Shown here piece after piece: positions 61,121-64,000 of a stretch of DNA of 64,000 nucleotides. Position 1 is the first letter of the stretch. Every line of letters starts with the position of its first letter. The translations under genes were made by a program, and so were the position numbers. The notes below the pieces were generated by a model, which had not been told where the DNA came from, did not search any database, and saw only the letters and a program-made list of their open reading frames with translations. The DNA comes from Larix kaempferi (lineage: Eukaryota; Streptophyta; Pinopsida; Pinales; Pinaceae): the NCBI GenBank assembly GCA_027924585.1, contig BSBM01000602.1, positions 7,191,501-7,255,500 of the forward strand, in the 5' to 3' direction.

Positions 61121-61528
61121 CCAGGGTTGGCAGGTGCAGGAGGAGTAATCTTTGACTCCAAGGGGAACAAACGGAGAGAGTTTGCTTGGGGCATTGGAAA
61201 AAATACTAACAATGGAACGGAATGGCTCGGTCTTATCAAAGGTCTGAAGATTGCTAGAGACCTATGAATTGAGAATTTGGCGGTTATGGGGGACTCCCTA
61301 ATTGTCATTAGAAAAGCTAGAAATATAATCAATAACCGGAAGAGCCCTTCCACTAAGATGCACCATCTCTTAAACAACATTAGCAAGGAATTCAAATACG
61401 TAAGTTATCTCCATATCCTGAGAGGCCTAAATTGGAAAGCGGATCGCATGGCCAACAAACGAGTTGGGCTCAACTATGGATCTCTTGAATGTGACCATGC
61501 CATCTTTGATAACACTCGGATCCCCTAG
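61121..61528 (+). pseudogene. LINE-type RNase H domain
   Basis: Reads GLAGAGGVIFDSKGN near 61127, TEWLGLIKGLKIARDL near 61216-61263, a TGA at 61264-61266, GDSLIVIRKARN near 61289, a helix, then HILRGLNWKADRMAN near 61411-61457. These are the conserved blocks of plant LINE-type RNase H, with the first Asp cut off. A stop ends it at 61526. Confidence 0.75.
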
Positions 61529-62448
61529 CCTTAGATCTCATCTTAAATCGAGGGCTCTCCACCTTTCTATGGATTCATCAAACTATAGCTTCCATGCACA
61601 AATTCTTTTTGTTTTTATAACCTTTCCTAATGATGGTCATTTGGATTCGTGTGGGATCCTCACACACTCCTCCATGTATTGCAGTCAGACAGCTCGCCAG
61701 TTGGCCGACATGCGAAGTCTAGAGATTAGGTTAATATTGGATGGGTTGGCCATTATTTGCATCAACCCCTGCTCTGTTCGCTCTAGATCTCTCTGCGTTG
61801 GATTTTCTTGCTCTCGTGCCCACTCTGTCTGGTGCGGGGGTTATTGCATGACCATGGAACACCATTTCTCTGGGTCCTCTCCACAGGATGGCTTTGAATT
61901 TTATTCGAAATGTTTGCGCTGTAACAAACCCGTCATAAGCTTTCTCAGCGCTTGCATTCCAATGGATGATGAGCAGGTCAGCTCCCCTGTGCTTGGTCTT
62001 TGTCGTGGACAGGTCGGGTCTAGACGGTCTTATGGGAAGGAATAGAGGCATGGAAAAAATCAGGATGCAGGGGAATTAATGAAACACATTCAGGATCTGG
62101 AAGTTCAAATATTCCTGGTTAGAAATGAGAACTTGGAATTCAAAAGGGCCCTAACTCACCCATTCTCCCTGGTGCAAGCAACCCACATGGAGGTCAAACT
62201 TCAAAACAGTAAGTTTGCTGAGAAGGTGGAGCATCTGGAAGAAACTATGGGTCTCTGTTATCCACTTTAAGGTTCGTAAGAATTCAAATTCTGATGTTAT
62301 GACCAGTAAAATTGAAGAACTCGGCAGGAAGATGGACAAGATTAAAAAGTTTATGGCACACTCTGGCAACCATGTCGATCTCAACAATGAAAAGAACGGG
62401 ATTGCAGAGTCTAAAGGCGCAGTCATGGACCTTGGTCTCCACCCTTAG
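61529..62448 (+). pseudogene. Cys-rich and coiled-coil tail downstream of the RNase H
   Basis: The frame from 61464 is open to 62045 (TAG) and continues in the same frame to 62270 as a coiled coil (MKHIQDLEVQIFLVRNENLEF near 62079). A frameshift near 62260 carries the helix on to about 62448 (SKIEELGRKMDKIKKFM). Cysteines cluster near 61900-61950 (KCLRCNK). The join to RNase H needs a frameshift near 61480. I do not recognise it. Confidence 0.35.
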
Positions 62449-64000
62449 CAGCTCGACGGTTGGCTTCTTTTTGTTTTGTTTAAGCTATGCGTATACCTCT
62501 GTTTCCATGGTTTCTATGTTGTTTTTTTTGGAAACTACAGGATGGAAATTCTATGTATGTTTAGCACTCTCTTAGAAAGTTCCAACTTCTAGTTTTTTGT
62601 ATAAGACAATACTGTAGCTATGTTTTATTTATGCATTTTCCTACTTGGACAGTTTGGAAGGTGTTATAGTTTTCACAGAGCTAGGAAGTTTCATATTTTA
62701 GCTATAAGCTTGAAGAAGATGAACAAGGAGTGATGGATGCTACCCTAACCTGATAGGGACCAATAAAGGTTCTATGCATAGATTGCAACAGATAACCAAT
62801 CAACATCAAACCACATAAAATAATAAGACTTATGCCTCATCAACAACTACAAAATAATGCTTATACAACTAACCTTGTGATGAGGATTATTCTACATAAA
62901 ATGAGGTTCAAAAAGATTCAACGGTCCTTTCCTGCTACAAAAAATGGTATGCCAATCTAATTTTAATTACAACCATGAATTGCCTCACTCCTCAATTAAA
63001 ATAAAAAATTAATAGAAGAAAGTAGTCATGAGCCTTAATAGATGTAGTTACCCAAATTTTTGGCTTCGAAAATAGTAATATATTTTGACATATATACATA
63101 CATTTAAAGGATTTTCAATATTTTTTAATTGAATAAAATTTAGATCAAATAAAAATGAAGGAAACAAATTGCATTAATATACACAATTTTAATACGTCTA
63201 TAAAAATACAATCAGGATAATAGTCAAAAGGGAGCACCTTAAGCAAAACCTAATAAACTGAATTAAAATAAAGCAAAAAACCATTCAACCAAATCATGCG
63301 AAAGCGTGCCAAAACAGTTAAGAGAAAACAACCCAAATGGATTCTAATGATAACTGTTATGTGCAAATCATTCCTACTAACATAAGCATATGTTGTACTA
63401 TCAATCTAAAGGAAGTTCCTTAGGAAAAATATAGAATTCCATATGGAATATCCTATGGAAAAGAGTAGGGCTCTATGCTTTGGGTAATAAACTCCTATGT
63501 TCTTTCCCAGTAAACAAGTAAAACAAATATTATGCATTTAGAAAAAATGAGAAACCCTTATCTATACTATGCAAATATCATATTTTCATTATGAAAATTT
63601 GTCCCTAAGATTTTAGGAAAAGATTAAATTGTTTTTTGTTATAAATAATTGCATCGTACAAGCTACCATCACAGAAGAGAGAAATTACTACTTCTGCAAA
63701 GTACTCATATCTCATAGAAATTATTTGTGCAAAGAATAAATCAAAACCTTAAGACTTTAGAGAGCAGTCATCCGAACAAGGTAAAAACAATAACCATGTT
63801 AGGAGGTATAAGTAATCTGAATCCAAGGATCATACGCCTGGTAGAAACCAGGTACAAGCGTCCAAGTAGGAGGAACCGGCGATAGAATCCAGTATAGGCA
63901 GCATCGCTATTTTTCATTAGGAAAAAACGTGTCACGTTCTTATTAGACCAAGGGATGACGAGAGAGCTACAAGTTTTTTCAAAACCCACCCCAGAAAAAA
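62449..64000. other. No gene seen
   Basis: AT-rich sequence on both strands. The minus-strand ORF at 63768-63989 has no recognisable content and is cut by the window edge region. Confidence 0.4.

Noticed and set aside
61731-62051. Minus-strand ORF with Arg/Pro-rich product
   Set aside because: It overlaps the plus-strand frame that continues the RNase H tail and has no recognisable content.

Overview
The window looks like plant nuclear DNA made almost entirely of transposable elements. I recognise no intact conserved host gene. It holds Ty3/gypsy and Ty1/copia LTR retrotransposons, a CACTA-type TNP2 transposase gene, LINE-type RNase H remnants, a tRNA-derived SINE and two spliced genes of unknown family. 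Spliced genes with GT-AG introns, tRNA-iMet-type primer sites and plant-type TATA boxes all point to a plant. The nested, slowly decaying elements suggest a large genome such as a conifer or other gymnosperm, but that is an inference. Nothing in the window suggests bacteria or organelles.

Layout. 1-4.7 kb: a minus-strand retroelement protein (N-terminal globular part, C-terminal coiled coil) in one reading frame of about 1,000 codons broken only by stop codons. It is preceded by a TATA box, a primer-site-like sequence and a GCGCAA-rich repeat block. 6.3-25.2 kb: an old Ty3/gypsy element (LTRs 6320-6827 and 24713-25247, target duplication TGAGA) split inside its integrase by a younger 13.3 kb Ty3/gypsy element (10674-23949, two 1,472 bp LTRs, target duplication ATGCA). 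The younger element has gag with CCHC knuckles, protease, a second gag-like domain, RT-RNase H, a DD35E integrase and a third ORF downstream with its own TATA box. 25.9-27.0 kb: LINE-type RNase H remnant. 29.0-34.4 kb, minus strand: a TNP2 transposase gene (TNP2, DUF4218 and DUF4216 regions) with a spliced SET-domain-like gene directly upstream in the same direction. 34.6-38.3 kb: a cluster of short palindromes (GCAYYRRTGC), then a plus-strand spliced gene of unknown function.

38.3-49.2 kb: a minus-strand Ty1/copia element (target duplication TTTAA) with a long coiled-coil gag and no visible pol. It sits inside a second block of the same palindromes (38312-38327 joined to 49220-49612), which ends in TAGTG, the terminal motif of CACTA transposons. 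One copia LTR carries a further 1.8 kb insertion. 51.2-53.8 kb: a plus-strand, three-exon gene (gene A) with an acidic duplicated N-terminus, helix-turn-helix, cysteine clusters and an acidic-residue-rich C-terminal half; it looks like an unclassified transposase. 55.5-55.7 kb: a large near-perfect inverted repeat. 56.7-59.5 kb: a minus-strand multi-exon gene (gene B), convergent with gene A, whose last exon is tandemly repeated every 203 bp and whose intron carries a SINE. 61.1-62.5 kb: a second RNase H remnant. The remainder is AT-rich and shows no genes.

How the parts relate. The nesting gives relative dates: the ATGCA element (about 3% LTR divergence by hand count) entered the TGAGA element (LTRs clearly over 10% diverged). 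The copia element entered the palindrome block after that block existed. The least explained parts are the SET/TNP2 pairing, the palindrome clusters, and the convergent gene A / gene B pair.
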